NCBI GenBank assembly: GCA_035048495.1
Contig: CM068545.1
Coordinates: 25,330,741-25,394,740 of the forward strand
Reading direction: 5' to 3'
Length of the DNA: 64,000 nucleotides
DNA from: Euptelea pleiosperma
Lineage: Eukaryota > Streptophyta > Magnoliopsida > Ranunculales > Eupteleaceae
The position numbers and the translations under genes are program-made. Of the stretch, positions 36,301 to 48,043 are shown one piece after another; the first letter of the stretch is position 1; each line of letters opens with the position of its first letter. The notes under the pieces were generated by a model, which made no database searches, was not told where the DNA came from, and was given only the letters and a program-made list of their open reading frames with translations.

Positions 36301-39300
36301 TTTGGAGCTCCTTCCGATGAAATCCTGTGCTGAAGTTGATGTGACGATCTTTGGGTCTGGGACCATGACTGCTGATGATGGAAGTGGATTCTGTCTTGAC
36401 ACCGATCCAGTCCAATCTTCTTCAAGTGCTTCAGGTATGCAGGATGTGGATGGGATTCCAATTTATCTGAGCGCGATAAAGGAATGGATGATTGAATTTG
36501 GATCGTCGATGATCTTCATATCAATCAGAACAGATATGGCCTGGTATTGTGCTTCTATTTTTGTATTAGATGTTTAATAGTTGCATAAATTCCTCCTTTA
36601 ATATTGCTCTATTACTATATAAGTGGGCGTGAGTTGGACCTTTTTGCCAATGTGTTCTTCTCCATTTGTATTTAATTGGCATTGTGATGGTTATTTATGG
36701 GTTCTTCTCTTTTCTGCAGGTTTAGGCTTGGGAAGCCATCAAAGCAGTATGCTCCATGGTACGAACCAGTTCTGAAAACTGCGAGACTTGCAATAAGCAT
36801 CATCACATTATTGAAGGAGCAGAGCAGGGTATCTCGGCTTTCTTTTGCAGATGTCATCAAGAGAGTATCTGAGTTTGAGAAGGATCATCCTGCTTATATT
36901 TCTTCTAATCCGGCGGTGGTGGAGAGATATGTTGTGGTCCATGGACAGATAATACTGCAGCAGTTTGCAGAATATCCCGATGAGACAATCAAGAAATGTG
37001 CTTTTGTGAGTGGTCTTTCCGATAAAATGGAGGAGAGACACCATACTAAATTGGTGATGAAGAAGAAGGTAGTGCTAAAAAATGAACCAAATTTGAATCC
37101 TAGAGCCACAATGGGACCTGTGCAGTCAAAAAGAAAGACAATGCAGGCCACAACAACGAGGTTGATAAACAGAATTTGGGGGGAATACTATTCAAATTAC
37201 TCACCGGAGGATCCAAAGGGAGGAGAGGGCTGTGAAGTGAAAGAGGATGAAGAAGTTGAGGAGGAGCAAGAGGAGAATGAGGAGGAGGAGGTTGAAGAGA
37301 AGGTATCTGTTCAAGAGACGGTTCCAAAGCCTCATTCAACATCAAAACCAATTAAATCCAAGTCCAATACCATGGAAATTAAATGGGACAGGGAGCCAAT
37401 AGGCAAGACATGTTCTGGTGAGGCTCTTTATAAACAGGCCATTATGTGCGGAGTTGTGATTGCTGTTGGGGGTGCTGTGGTAATGGAAGTTGACGACTCA
37501 GAGGATTTGCCAGTTATCTACTTTGTGGAGTACATGTTTGAAAAATCAAATGGTAGAAGAATGGTTCATGGAAGGGTGATGGAGAGAGGATTTCAGACTG
37601 TTCTGGGAAACACTGCTAACGAGAGGGAGGTGTTCTTGACAAATGAGTGTTTAGAATTTGAATTGGGCGATGTTAGACATACAGTGAATGTGGATATCCG
37701 GTTGATGCCTTGGGGACATCAGCACAGGAAGGATAATGCCAATAGTGATAAGATTGACAGGGCAAAAGCAGAGGAGAGGAAAAGGAAGGGATTGCCTATG
37801 GAGTATTACTGTAAAAGCTTGTATTGGCCTGAGAGAGGTGCTTTCTGTAATCTACCATTCAATACTATGGGTCTTGGAGATGGGTTTTGCCACTCTTGCA
37901 AAATAAAGGAAACCCAGAAGGAGAAGGAAAACTTTAAACTGAACTCTTCCAAGACTGGTTTTATCTACAAGGGAACTGCATACGCTGTAATGACTTTGTC
38001 TATGTGAGCCCTCATAACTTTACAACAAATATAGAGGAACATGGAACTTTCAAGTCTGGGAGAAATGTGGGGTTAAAAGCTTATGTTATATGTCATTTGC
38101 TCGATATTGAGCCCCCCAAGGTGTCAAAACAAGCTACCCCAGAATCTACCCAGGTCAAAGTTAGGAGATTTTTCAGACCAGAGGACATTTCATCTGAAAA
38201 GGCATACGCTTCTGATATTAGAGAAGTAAGAGTTATTTTAATACTTTTCATATATTTATGCTTCATGAAATTTAAACATACTCTACAACAGATTGTACCA
38301 CCTGTGCAGTACACTTGCATACATATTATGCCAGTGCGCACGTGTATTGGGAATGTTTTACATGCTTACACTCATTTAGTAAAATTGGATTTCATTTGGA
38401 ATTTTACCTATAGACATCTTTTTTTATTATTATTATTACCTTAATTAGATGTTTTGGGATTCTTCTTGATCTATAGTTCTATGAATTTCTAATGGCGGGT
38501 ATTGCAGGTCTATTACAGTGAACAAATACTTAGTGTGCCTGTTGACATGATAGAAGGGAAGTGTGAAATTAGAAAGAAGCATGATATTCCATTGCTTGAT
38601 GGCCATGTGATCTTTGAGCATATCTTCTTTTGTGAACATCTGTACGACCCTGCTAAAGGAACCATAAATCAGGTACTTCATCTTTTGCTCTCTCTCTCTC
38701 TCTCTCTCTCTCTGTTCCATTGTTTCTTATGCCGTCTCTTTTCTGCAAAGACTATTGGATTGTAAACTATTTGTTTTGGACTATTTTTAGCTTTTTCCTA
38801 AAGTTGTTTTGTGGACAGTTGCCGGCTAATGTCAGGCTAAGGTCCTCAACAGGAAAGGTGGTTCATGATGCTGCATCTAGAAAGAAAAAAGGAAAGTGTA
38901 AAGAAGGAGAAAGTGATTTTGATGTTACTGACAAAAAATATGAGCCTCAGGAAAACCGTTTGACCACTTTAGACATTTTTGCTGGTTGTGGTGGTTTGTC
39001 TGCGGGATTACAACAATCTGGTAACCTCCTTGCATCCATGTTTATAATCATTCATCCTTGGGATGTCCTTGGTTGAATTTATCACTGGAACAGAATGAAA
39101 ATTGACCATTTGCTGCTTTCAATACTTGCAGGGGTCTCATTTACCAAGTGGGCTATTGAATATGAAGAGCCTGCAGGAGAAGCTTTTAACCTTAATCATC
39201 CAGATGCATTGATGTTTGTTGATAACTGTAATGTGATCCTGAGGTGAGTGCTTGCTTTGAGATGAATCCTGTTTCGTGATTTCATTTTTCTTTATCCGTT

Positions 39301-41513
39301 GCTTGTCTACTATAGAAATTGATTCCCATGCTTGGTAATTATCATCCATCTCATACTTTAGATATGGTGGCTTTATCGAAGGGAAGAGTACCGACTTCAC
39401 CTTTCTTCCATCACGACTATCTGGGTTCTATTATATATTCAAGTCTCCGAGTTTTTAGTTCTTAAGTTCTATTTGGTGTATCTTTCAGTTGTCGGGCTAA
39501 GGTTCTGACAATGATGTTATCTCCCTGTTTTCTTCTATGTTTCACCCATGAATGGATTGTAATGCAGGGCTATAATGGAAAAATGCGGGGATGCAGATGA
39601 CTGTATATCCACTCCTGAGGCTGCTGAATTAGCTTGCAAACTTGGTGAAGAGAAGATCTATAACTTGCCGCTTCCTGGCCAAGTAGATTTCATCAATGGA
39701 GGGCCTCCATGTCAGGTCTGTATAACCTTCCACTCCATAGCCCGTGCATTTAGGGCTGTCAACAGATGTTTTTCTAATTGAATATAAGCATATCCGAATC
39801 CAAAAAATTTCTTTATCTGAATTCGATTCATAATACATCAGATATTCTGAATCTGAATAACTTATCTGATATCCGATTCTTAGAATACGGATTTGAATTT
39901 TTGACTATCCATTGACACTTTAGTAGCATTCCTTCACTTCCTGTTTCCAATTTGCTAAGTACATACAGTGTGCATTTAGCCAAACTGTTACATTTTAACT
40001 CCAGGCCTAGTTTCTTTGCAGGGTTTCTCTGGAATGAACAGGTTTAATCAAAGCACGTGGAGTAAAGTCCAATGCGAGATGATCTTAGCATTCTTATCCT
40101 TTGCTGATTACTTTCGGCCGAGGTTCTTTCTCCTAGAGAATGTGAGGAACTTTGTATCTTTCAACAAAGGACAGACATTCCGTTTAACTTTGGCTTCACT
40201 CCTTGAAATGGGTTATCAGGTAGCTGCTGATCTGTTGTTGATATACCTGGATGCAGCGGCTAATTTGTCACTGATATGATTGTCTGAATTGGTGTTGTTT
40301 GTGTTTAGGTGAGATTCGGTGTTCTTGAAGCTGGAGCCTATGGTGTTTCTCAGTCCCGGAAACGAGCATTCATATGGGCAGCCTCTCCAGAAGAGACACT
40401 GCCTGAATGGCCTGAGCCAGTACATGTATTTGCAGGTCCAGAGCTGAAAATTACATTGTCGGGAGATGTACAATATGCTGCTGTTCGGAGTACTGCTGGT
40501 GGAGCCCCTTTCCGTGCAATGACTGTGAGGGATACGATTGGGGATCTCCCACCAGTTGGCAATGGGGCATCTAGGACAAATATGGACGTGAGATTTTTTT
40601 TCCCTTGTCATTTGGAATAATTTTTTAGAAAACCCGCATGTAATGATTAAGGTTCATCTTTCCACTGATCTTACTACCCTGATTTTCACAGTATTCAAAA
40701 GATCCTGAATCGTGGTTCCAGAAGCAAATTCGAGGGCACATGGTGGTCTTGTCTGATCATATATCAAAAGAAATGAATGAGCTGAATCTCATCCGATGTC
40801 AGAGAATTCCAAAGCGACCAGGTGCTGATTGGCATGACCTCCCAGAAGAAAAGGTACTAACTCTTGCTGTTGCTTTTGCTTTTGCTTGGGCAATTATTAT
40901 GCATTTACATTCTTTTATACCAATTGTGGAGGGTATTTTGTGGCTGTTACATTATGTTACCGCAATATGAACATCTAGTTAAATGTTACTTCTATGAATT
41001 ACAGATTAGACTGTCTACTGGACAAGTGGTAGATCTGATACCTTGGTGCCTACCAAACACTGCCAAGAGGCACAATCAGTGGAAGGGGCTATTTGGAAGG
41101 TTGGATTGGGTAGGGAACTTCCCTACTTCCATCACAGACCCTCAACCCATGGGTAAGGTGGGAATGTGCTTTCACCCTGACCAGGACAGGATACTTACAG
41201 TTCGTGAGTGCGCCCGGTCTCAAGTAAGTTGCACGGTTTCTTTCTCCCATCCTAATTGCCACCATCATTATCATAAGTAGTTATTGCCAGTGTGCATACA
41301 TCGTGTATTTTTTATACATAGTGTTGAAAATGTACACATGCACCAAAGATACATTAAAGGATGACCTCCTGGTCCTTGCAGGGTTTCCGAGATAGCTACA
41401 GATTTTCTGGTAACATTCAAAACAAGCATAGGCAGATTGGAAATGCTGTTCCTCCTCCTTTGGCATTTGCATTGGGGAGGAAACTCAAGGAAGCTGTGGA
41501 CGGAAAACGCTAG
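33383..41513 (+). CDS. MET1: DNA (cytosine-5)-methyltransferase MET1, 12 coding exons, with a frameshift
   Basis: Maintains CG methylation on newly replicated DNA in the nucleus (DNMT1 family). Exons: 33383-33458, 35034-36543, 36720-38225, 38508-38672, 38819-39020, 39132-39243, 39568-39715, 40022-40219, 40309-40587, 40692-40853, 41005-41223, 41382-41513; all introns GT-AG and phases join. About 1569 residues if the frameshift is ignored (Arabidopsis MET1 is 1534). Order: lysine-rich N-terminus with [13 protein letters not shown], two replication-foci domains (exon 2), acidic stretch, two BAH domains (exons 3-4), catalytic domain. Catalytic motifs: DIFAGCGG (I), GGPPCQ split across exons 7/8 (IV, nucleophile Cys), LLENVR (VI), QSRKR (VIII), [11 protein letters not shown] (IX), QIGNAVPPP (X). 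Exon 3 lacks one A at about 37989 (GCT-GTA-ATG against expected GCT-GTA-AAT-GAC), giving TGA at 38005 and a ~956-residue product without catalytic domain. Everything downstream is intact. Confidence 0.95.
33465..33482 (+). repeat. (TC)n microsatellite at the exon-1 donor of MET1
   Basis: A (TC)n run begins five bases after the exon-1 splice donor (TCAG|GTGTAA). The duplicate at 20.75 kb lacks it. Confidence 0.85.
34133..34170 (+). repeat. (CT)n-(GT)n compound microsatellite, MET1 intron 1
   Basis: CTCTCTCTCT followed directly by AT(GT)n inside the 1.6-kb first intron. Confidence 0.9.
38689..38713 (+). repeat. (CT)n microsatellite, MET1 intron 4
   Basis: Perfect (CT)n run 16 bp after the exon-4 donor. 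Confidence 0.9.
39751..39922. mobile_element. Degenerate hAT-type MITE in MET1 intron 7
   Basis: 172 bp with ends TAGGGCTGTCAAC / ATTGACACTTTA. The flanks CGTGCATT and GTAGCATT share GCATT, a decayed 8-bp duplication. The interior is rich in ATCCGAAT / ATCTGAAT motifs, like the TAGGG-type MITEs at 26050 and 51353. It lies within the intron and disturbs neither splice site. Confidence 0.6.
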
Positions 41514-42047
41514 ACATAGTCGGTTGTGTTAATTATATCCCACACTCAGATGGACCGGTTTTGGAGCCATTTTTGTGTATGTGAAGATCCATGGTCACCC
41601 TTTATATTTCAAGCACCAGCCCCTATTGCTCAAATGAGTTCTGCCAACTAGTGCAGTTTTTGTGCACCCATTGAGTTTTTTTTTGGGGTGCTTTCTGATT
41701 TGTATAGGTGAATGTGGCTGTGTAGGGGTGACCTGCCAACACCTGGTTTTGGTTAATTGTATTTGTTGATTTGTTGAGGTTACTGGGTTCAAACCTGTGT
41801 TCCTGTGAGTGTACACTGAAACACTGAAGATAGGTGTTTGAGCCCCAATGATAGCTTTATGATCAAGATTGGATGGCTTTAAGGTCTGAGAACTTGTCAA
41901 AAGATATTTTGGGTGTAATTTGTGGTCACTTTACATGTGTTTTGACTGGGATGATAGGCACGTAAGATTCAGAGACTCCAATTCGACGGAAACCTCATTG
42001 ATATCCATCTGGGCAATCATGCTCTTGGAATATTGGAGCTACCTTTA

Positions 42048-42311
42048 GGCTCTGTACAGTGATCAACAAAAAGTTCACAGAAAAAGGGATTTGTATGTCT
42101 GCAGGAAAAGTTTGACATTATGGCTTTGTATGGTTGCCCAGAAAGAGTTTTGTAGAAATGATTTTTGCATATAAAATGCCATAGAACTTTTTCTGTATCA
42201 ACACTTTCTAACATACAAATATTTTTCCTGAAACTTTTTGTTGATAACCATACAGAGTTTATATGCAAAAATCATTTCTAGAAAACTTATTGTGGTCAAC
42301 CATACAGAGCC
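42048..42311. mobile_element. Palindromic MITE in the MET1 3' flank
   Basis: 264 bp with ends GGCTCTGTACAGTGATCAAC and, inverted, GGCTCTGTATGGTTGACCAC. Inner arms pair too: TGATCAACAAAAAGTT with ACTTTTTGTTGATAA, and ATTTTTGCATATAAA with TTTATATGCAAAAAT. No clear target duplication. It starts about 530 bp after the MET1 stop, so it may fall in or beyond the 3' UTR. Confidence 0.65.
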
Positions 42312-43114
42312 ATAACAATAGAACACTTCTTGTCTTCTGGGTTAAGAAACCCACTGCAAACCAACTTTGCAAGCACTATTGTTTATTTCTGGGGTTCAGT
42401 CATTCTCGAGCTTCAAACCTTCAGATTTGAAGATTTTGTGTGTCGGTGGGGTCGTCTGATATTCTAGCTTGTCGCTTCTCCCTTTGTTTTTGGGCGCCTG
42501 TGCTTGGTTTTGTTTAGCGCCTTGCTCTTTTCCTGGCTGTTGCTGTACAGTTTTGTGGGCACTCTCAACCCTGTTTTAATTAATTTACCTCTTTTACTGA
42601 TAAAAAAAAAAAATAAACGGAATATCAAATTTGCTACAAGAAAACAAAATTTAAATGGTATGAACGATTAGAAAGTTTCTCATCCAAATTGACTCATCTC
42701 CATTCCCTCATATTCTTGAATTACATTGAGCAGCAGTCTATCAATATATTTCCATTAAGGGCACTAAAATGACAGGGCGCAATATGGGCCATGTGGCACA
42801 CTTTTGGAGGACTCTAACCATATGGATGTTTGGCCAATCCCTAGGTGGACAGTGAACCCACAAACAAAAAATCAACCTGATTAGTGATTTTTAGGCGTTG
42901 GATTGGAATAATTTTAATGGGTTGATTTTAGGGTATTTACTAAAAAAATTAACGTTTTCAACATTTATCATCGAACAGCCAATGACTTTTCAACATTTCC
43001 TACTTTGTTAATTTGGGCACATTTTCGGACATTATTACCCTTATTGTCAAAACAACTTTTCCATTTCAAAAAGTACACCTACATTTATTGTCAAAACAAC
43101 TTTTCCCTTACCAA

Positions 43115-43415
43115 AGAAAGCTTATCCGGTAAGCTTTCTTCTTCATTTTTTCTCCTGTAAGTTTTATTCATTTGTTCATACGCAGAGATCAAAGATTGTA
43201 ATACGGTAAGTTTTCTTCATTCTTTCATTTTTTTTCATCCGTTTTCTCTTTTGCTCTCTTTTCTCTCTTTCTACCATTCGTTTTCTCATTTTCTAAAGCT
43301 TTTCCGGTAAGCTTTCTTCTTCATTTTTTTTCTTGTAAGCTTCCTTCATTTGTTCATACGCAGAGATCAAAGATTGTAATACGGTAAGCTTTCTTTATTT
43401 TTTCATTTTTTTTTC
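43115..43415 (+). repeat. Direct repeat flanking the minisatellite start
   Basis: Two copies of a ~120-bp unit, about 43128-43220 and 43305-43400. Each contains CCGGTAAGCTTTCTTCTTC and CATACGCAGAGATCAAAGAT followed by TGTAATACGGTAAG. It marks the edge from which the array appears to have expanded. Confidence 0.8.
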
Positions 43416-45715
43416 ATCTATTTTCTCCTTTGCTCTCTTTTCTCATTTTCTATCACCCGTTTTCTCTTTTGCTCTCTTTTCTCCCTTTCTATCATCCGTT
43501 TTCTCTTTTTCTAACATATATTTTCTTTATTTCTATCTTCTCTTCTCCTTTTCTATCATCCATTTTCTCATTTTCTATCATCTCTTTTCACATTTTCTAT
43601 CGTCTGTTTTCTCCTACTTTGTCGTCTGTTTTTTCATACTTTGTCGTCTGTTTTCTCCTACTCCGTCGTCTGTTTTCTCTGTTTCTATCATCCGTTTTCT
43701 CCTTTGCTCTATTTTCTCCATTTCTATCATCCGTTTTCTCATTTTCTAACATCTATTTTCTCAATTTCTATCTTCTCTTTTCTCCTTTTCTATCATCAAT
43801 TTTCTCATTTTCTATCATCTCTTTTTACATTTTCTATCGTCTGTTTTCTCCTACTTTGTCGACTGTTTTCTCCTATTCCGTCGTCTGTTTTTTCTTTTTC
43901 TATCATCTATTTTCTCCTTTGCTCTATTTTCTCCGTTTCTATCATCTATTTTTTCCATTTTTATATTCTCTTTTCTCTTTTTCTATCATCCATTTTTTCT
44001 TTTTCCATAATCTCTTTTTACATTTTCTATCGTCTGTTTTCTCCTATTCTGTCATCTGTTTTCTCCTACTTTGTCGTCTGTTTTCTCTTTTTCTATCATC
44101 CGTTTTCTCCTTTGCTATCTTTTCTCTATTTCTATTATCCGTTTTTCCCTTTTCTAACATCTATTTTCTTCATTTATATCTTCTCTTTTCTCATTTTCTA
44201 TCATCCATTTTCTCTTTTTCCATCATCTCTTTTCACATTTTCTATCGTCCGTTTTCTCCTACACCGTCGTCTATTTTCTCCTACTTTGTCATCTGTTTTC
44301 TCTTACTTTGTCGTCTGTTTTCTCCCACTTGGTCATCTGTTTTCTCTTTTTCTATCATTCGTTTTATCCTTTGCTCTATTTTCTCCCTTTCTATCATCTA
44401 TTTTCTCATTTTTAACATCTATTTCCTCCATTTCTATCTTCTCTTTTCTCCTTTTCTATCATCCATTTTCTCATTTTCTATCATCTCTTTTCACATTTTC
44501 TATCGTCTGTTTTCTCTTATTCCATCGTCTGTTTTCTCCTACTTTGTCGTATGTTTTCTCCTACTCAGTCGTCTGTTTTCTTTTTTTTTATCATCTGTTT
44601 TCTCATTTGCTATCTTTTCTCCCTTTCTATCATCCGTTTTCTCATTTTCTAACATCTATTTTCTCTATTTCTATATTTTCTTTTCTGCTTTTCTATCATC
44701 CATTTTCTCATTTTCCATCATCTCTTTTCATATTTTCTATCGTCTATTTTTTCCTACTCCGTCGTCTGTTTTCTCTTATTCATCGTCTGTTTTCTCTTTT
44801 TTTATCATCTGTTTTCTCCTTTGCTCTCTTTTCTCCCTTTCTATCATCCATTTTCTCATTTTCTAACATCTATTTTCTTCATTTCTATCTTCTCTTTTCT
44901 CCTTTTCTATAATCCATTTTCTCTTTTTCCATCATCTCTTTTCATATTTTCTATCGTCTGTTTTCTCATACTCCGTCGTATGTTTTCTCCTACTTTGTCG
45001 TTTGTTTTCTCCTACTCCATCGTCTGTTTTCTCTTTTTCTATCATCCGTTTTATCCTTTGCTCTCTTTTCTCCATTTCTATCATCCGTTTTCTCATTTTC
45101 TAACATCTATTTTCTCAATTTCTCTCTTCTCTTTTCTCATTTTTTATCATCTCTTTTCACATTTTCTATCGTCTGTTTTCTCCTATTCCATCGTCTGTTT
45201 TCTCATACTTTGTCGTCTGTTTTCTCCTACTCCCTCGTTTATTTTCTCCTACTCCGTCGTTTGTTTTCTCTTTTTCTATCATCCGTTTTCTCATTTGCTC
45301 TATTTTCTCCCTTTCTATCATTCGTTTTTTCCTTTTCTAACATCTATTTTCTCCATTTCTATATTCTCTTTTCTGCTTTTCTATCATCCATTTTCTCTTT
45401 TTCCATCATCTCTTTTCACATTTTCTATCGTCTATTTTCTCCTACTTTGTCGTATGTTTTCTCCTACTTTGTCGTATGTTTTCTCCTACTCTGTCGTCTA
45501 TTTTCTCCTATTCATCGTCTGTTTTTTCTTTTTCTATTATCTATTTCCTCATTTGCTCTCTTTTCTCCCTTTCTATCATCCGTTTTCTCCTTTTCTAACA
45601 TCTATTTTCTCCATTTCTATATTCTTTTTTCTCCTTATCTATCATCCATTTTCTCCTTTACTAACATCTATTTTCTCATTTTCCATCATCCATTTTCTCC
45701 TTTGCTAACATCATA
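43225..45715 (+). repeat. Pyrimidine-rich minisatellite, ~20-bp units
   Basis: More than 100 variants of CTATCATCCGTTTTCTC, CTACTTTGTCGTCTGTTTTC and CTAACATCTATTTTCTC. They are arranged in recurring super-blocks of about 330 bp (CTTTGCTCTCTTTTCTCC ... CATCTCTTTTCACATTTTC ... CTACTTTGTCGTC). Long open frames (478, 423, 295, 181 codons) cross it in two frames because the units lack stops. Their Phe/Ser/Ile-rich products are translations of the repeat, not evidence of a gene. Confidence 0.93.
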
Positions 45716-45879
45716 CGAGACAATTATTAAACTTGTTAAAAATCGCAAGTTATGAAATTTGACAATTATTAATGGATGTTGTCATCTCTAATAACAAATA
45801 CTGTAATAAGTAACTCTCGATCTATTCACTTGTTCTGTTATAATACATCAATTAAAGGACAAAACTGATGACAAGAGGA

Positions 45880-46215
45880 AATAGATGATAGAATATAAGC
45901 AAATTGACGATAGAAGAGAGTCAAGAAGACAGACGACAGACAAAAAGAAAATAGAAAACAGACATTGAGAAAACAGACGACATACAAGTAAGACAAAAAC
46001 ATATAACATACAAAGAGAGAACAACCAACAGACAAAGAGAAACAAACAACATACAAAAAGAAAACATATGACATACGAGATATATAGACAATACAAAACA
46101 GACGACAGACAGAGAAAACAGACGACATACAAAAAGAAAACAACCGATAGGCAAAAAGAAAACAGACAACATACAAAGAGAAAACAGACGACATACAAAG
46201 AGAAAAGAGTGTCAT
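45880..46215 (-). repeat. Inverted block of the same minisatellite
   Basis: Units such as GAAAACAGACGACATACAAA are the reverse complement of the TTTGTCGTCTGTTTTCTC units in the main array. The arms of the element therefore extend into the repeats, with the left arm greatly expanded. Confidence 0.8.
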
Positions 46216-46584
46216 TGTCAAAAAAGGTTGATTGCTTTTTGGAGAGATCCCTAGCTGTTAGATCATAATCGGACGGTTTATCCAAAAGTATTTTAGAGCC
46301 ATCATTGGGAATCGTACAGTCGTGTCAACTTTGTTTCAGTCGCCTTTTTGAAGACACACCTAAAAGTTAATGGCAAAATCGACAATCGTTAGTTTTTTTG
46401 GTATTTCGAACATGTCAGTTGGCTGTTCGGTGATAAAAGTTGAAAACGTTAATTTTTTTGGTAATTACCCTTGATTTTAACTGAACATGATTTTTGGTTT
46501 GTAGGTCCACCTAGGGATTGGAAAAACATCCATATGGTTAGAGTCCTCTAAAAGTGTCACATGGCTCATGTTGTGCCCTATCAT

Positions 46585-46699
46585 TGGCCTTGATGATAGG
46601 GACCTATCATCAAAGTGTTACTTGATTTTTTAGATGGGCTAACAGATGGTTTTGCCTTCCAAAAATAGACTAATTGGATTGATAGAAAGTCTAACTTCC
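46585..46699. other. Short unassigned interval
   Basis: Contains a small inverted repeat, TGATGATAGG / CCTATCATCA, next to the right end of the 3.8-kb element. No gene. Confidence 0.35.
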
Positions 46700-47058
46700 T
46701 CATCAATGGACACCTCGTATCAGAAGCTTCAAGTCTTGGACTTATCTCAAAAATGCATTTTCAAGGAAAATTCTATCCGAAATTGGGGTATTTAGCAGTT
46801 TGCAGTTCTTGAACATGTCCAGGAACTCTCTTGTTGGTGCTATTCCGGCGAGTGTAGGTGAATTGAAGGCTATAGACGTTCTTGATTTGAGTGAGAACCA
46901 ACTCTTGTTGGTGCTATTCCGGCGAGTGTAGGTGAATTGAAGGCTATAGACGTTCTTGATTTGAGTGAGAACCAACTAAATGGGAGCATCCCTTTAGAAA
47001 TTGGTGGAGTAGTTTCCTTGAAGGAACCGAGGTTAGAGACGAACTTCCTAGCCAATTT
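46700..47058 (+). pseudogene. LRR receptor-like kinase fragment (PXC2-like), broken
   Basis: In shifting frames it encodes SYQKLQVLDLSQ, FLNMSRNSLVGAIPASVGEL, AIDVLDLSENQLNGSIPLEI and RLETNFLA. From memory this matches the central leucine-rich repeats of the plant kinase subfamily that includes PXC2. A 74-bp segment is tandemly duplicated (46828-46901 and 46902-46975), which breaks the frame, and there are further shifts near 46750-46790. Only about three repeats are present; there is no signal peptide, membrane segment or kinase domain. It is a non-functional captured or dispersed fragment. Confidence 0.8.
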
Positions 47059-47154
47059 GGGTGCACTCTATATTGGGTTTGTTTTCTGTTAGTTCCTTCT
47101 TTGGCTCCTTATCCACACCTGCATCCATGCAAGTGTTTGTGTGCCCTAATATTT

Positions 47155-47560
47155 AGAAAGCCAAAACCCCCTTGAAGGTGCGCTTTTTTGCTTGGGTCGC
47201 ATTATTAAACAAGATTTTCACTACTTATAATTTGATAGCAAGAAAATGGATATTTGTGAACTTTTGTGCCATGTGCAAGGATAATGGAGAGAGTACTAAC
47301 CATTTACTTGTACATTGTGATTTTGCCAAACAGATATGGTGTACTCTAGCACTTAAGGGTTTGTCCTAGGTCTTTCCAGATTCAATCGGAGCGTTATTGA
47401 GAAGTTGGCCAAAGATTGCTACATCACCTAAGGGGACCATCATGTGGAAGATGCTACCTTTTGCTATTATTTGGGGAATTTGGCTAGAAAGGAATAGGAG
47501 TCTTTAGGAGCAAGGAATGCTTCATGGAGGAAGCGATCTTCAGTATCAAGGCTCTCATTT
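47155..47560 (+). mobile_element. LINE 3' fragment, zf-RVT domain
   Basis: Encodes LKVRFFAWVALLNKIFTT, then CAMCKDNGESTNHLLVHC (the Cys-Cys-His-Cys reverse-transcriptase zinc-binding motif), then MWKMLPFAIIWGIWLERNR. This is the C-terminal end of a plant L1-type ORF2. Stops after KGLS and NRSL show decay. The rest of ORF2 is absent. Confidence 0.88.
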
Positions 47561-47817
47561 ACAATTGGGGTAGCATTTTCCCGGAGTTGAGAGGCACTTT
47601 TTTGGGGGATTTGGCACTTTATACTGGATCTTTTTTTTTTTGTTTTTTTTTTCGGCTTCTGCTTACCTTGATCTTGTTTTGAGATCTTCTCGATGTCCTA
47701 TTAAGAATATCCCTTCCCATGGATCCATCCCACCATTTTGCCCCCAGCAAATTGGAAGGCGTACGTCCGCATGACCATCATATCCATCCCGAGTCAAAGA
47801 AACAATAGTCATAAAAA
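47561..47817. other. LINE tail or unassigned
   Basis: Poly-T-rich stretch and TTGATCTTGTTTTGAGATC-like sequence after the LINE fragment; possibly its 3' tail. No gene. Confidence 0.3.
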
Positions 47818-48043
47818 GCATGGTTTTAAATTAAATGGTCCGTTATCAGTATAAATGTCTCATAACTTACTGTTGCGACTGTTATCACGTCAGTCACGTC
47901 TGAGTCAAAACAGTCAAAATATTAATATTTTTATTTTTCAAAAAATAACAGCCATTATAATGGATATCTCAATTTTATCGGTAAAAAGCATTTTAACGGG
48001 AAATAACATAATGAGGTTGGGGAGTTACCGTTATAACATAGTG
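47818..48043. mobile_element. Degenerate relative of hAT MITEs 1 and 2
   Basis: Starts near GGTTTTAAATTAAATGG and contains AAAATAACAGCCATTATAA and GTTACCGTTATAACA, like the interior of the CAAGGTTTAAA elements. The ends are too decayed to place. Confidence 0.35.

Larger units (their letters stand above)
42769..46584. mobile_element. 3.8-kb terminal-inverted-repeat element carrying a minisatellite
   Basis: The left arm (42769-about 42985) and right arm (about 46416-46584) are inverted copies. Both contain CCATATGGATGTTT, AATCCCTAGGTGGAC and AAAAAATTAACGTTTTCAAC, then TTTATCATCGAACAGCCAA on the left and TTTATCACCGAACAGCCAA on the right (minus strand). No transposase is visible. The interior holds a 2.5-kb pyrimidine-rich minisatellite and a smaller inverted block. 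Size and long arms suggest a Mutator-like class, but no clean target duplication was found. The outer ~100 bp match the small MITEs at 48.4-51.1 kb. Confidence 0.75.

Noticed and set aside
36697..36719. A separate gene start at 36697
   Set aside because: The open frame begins in intron 2 and continues MET1 exon 3; the acceptor at 36718-36719 restores TGG-TTT-AGG-CTT in phase with exon 2.
38004..38444. Independent small gene starting MSPHNF
   Set aside because: It is the rest of MET1 exon 3 in the frame shifted by the one-base deletion, then intron.
43430..45755. Very long open frames (up to 478 codons) rich in Phe, Ser and Ile
   Set aside because: They run through a stop-free ~20-bp minisatellite in two frames at once and have no non-repetitive domain; the inverted block at 45.84-46.29 kb gives similar frames on the other strand.
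42760..46600. Target duplication around the 3.8-kb TIR element
   Set aside because: No 8-11-bp match could be placed without ambiguity because short inverted sequence continues past the right end.
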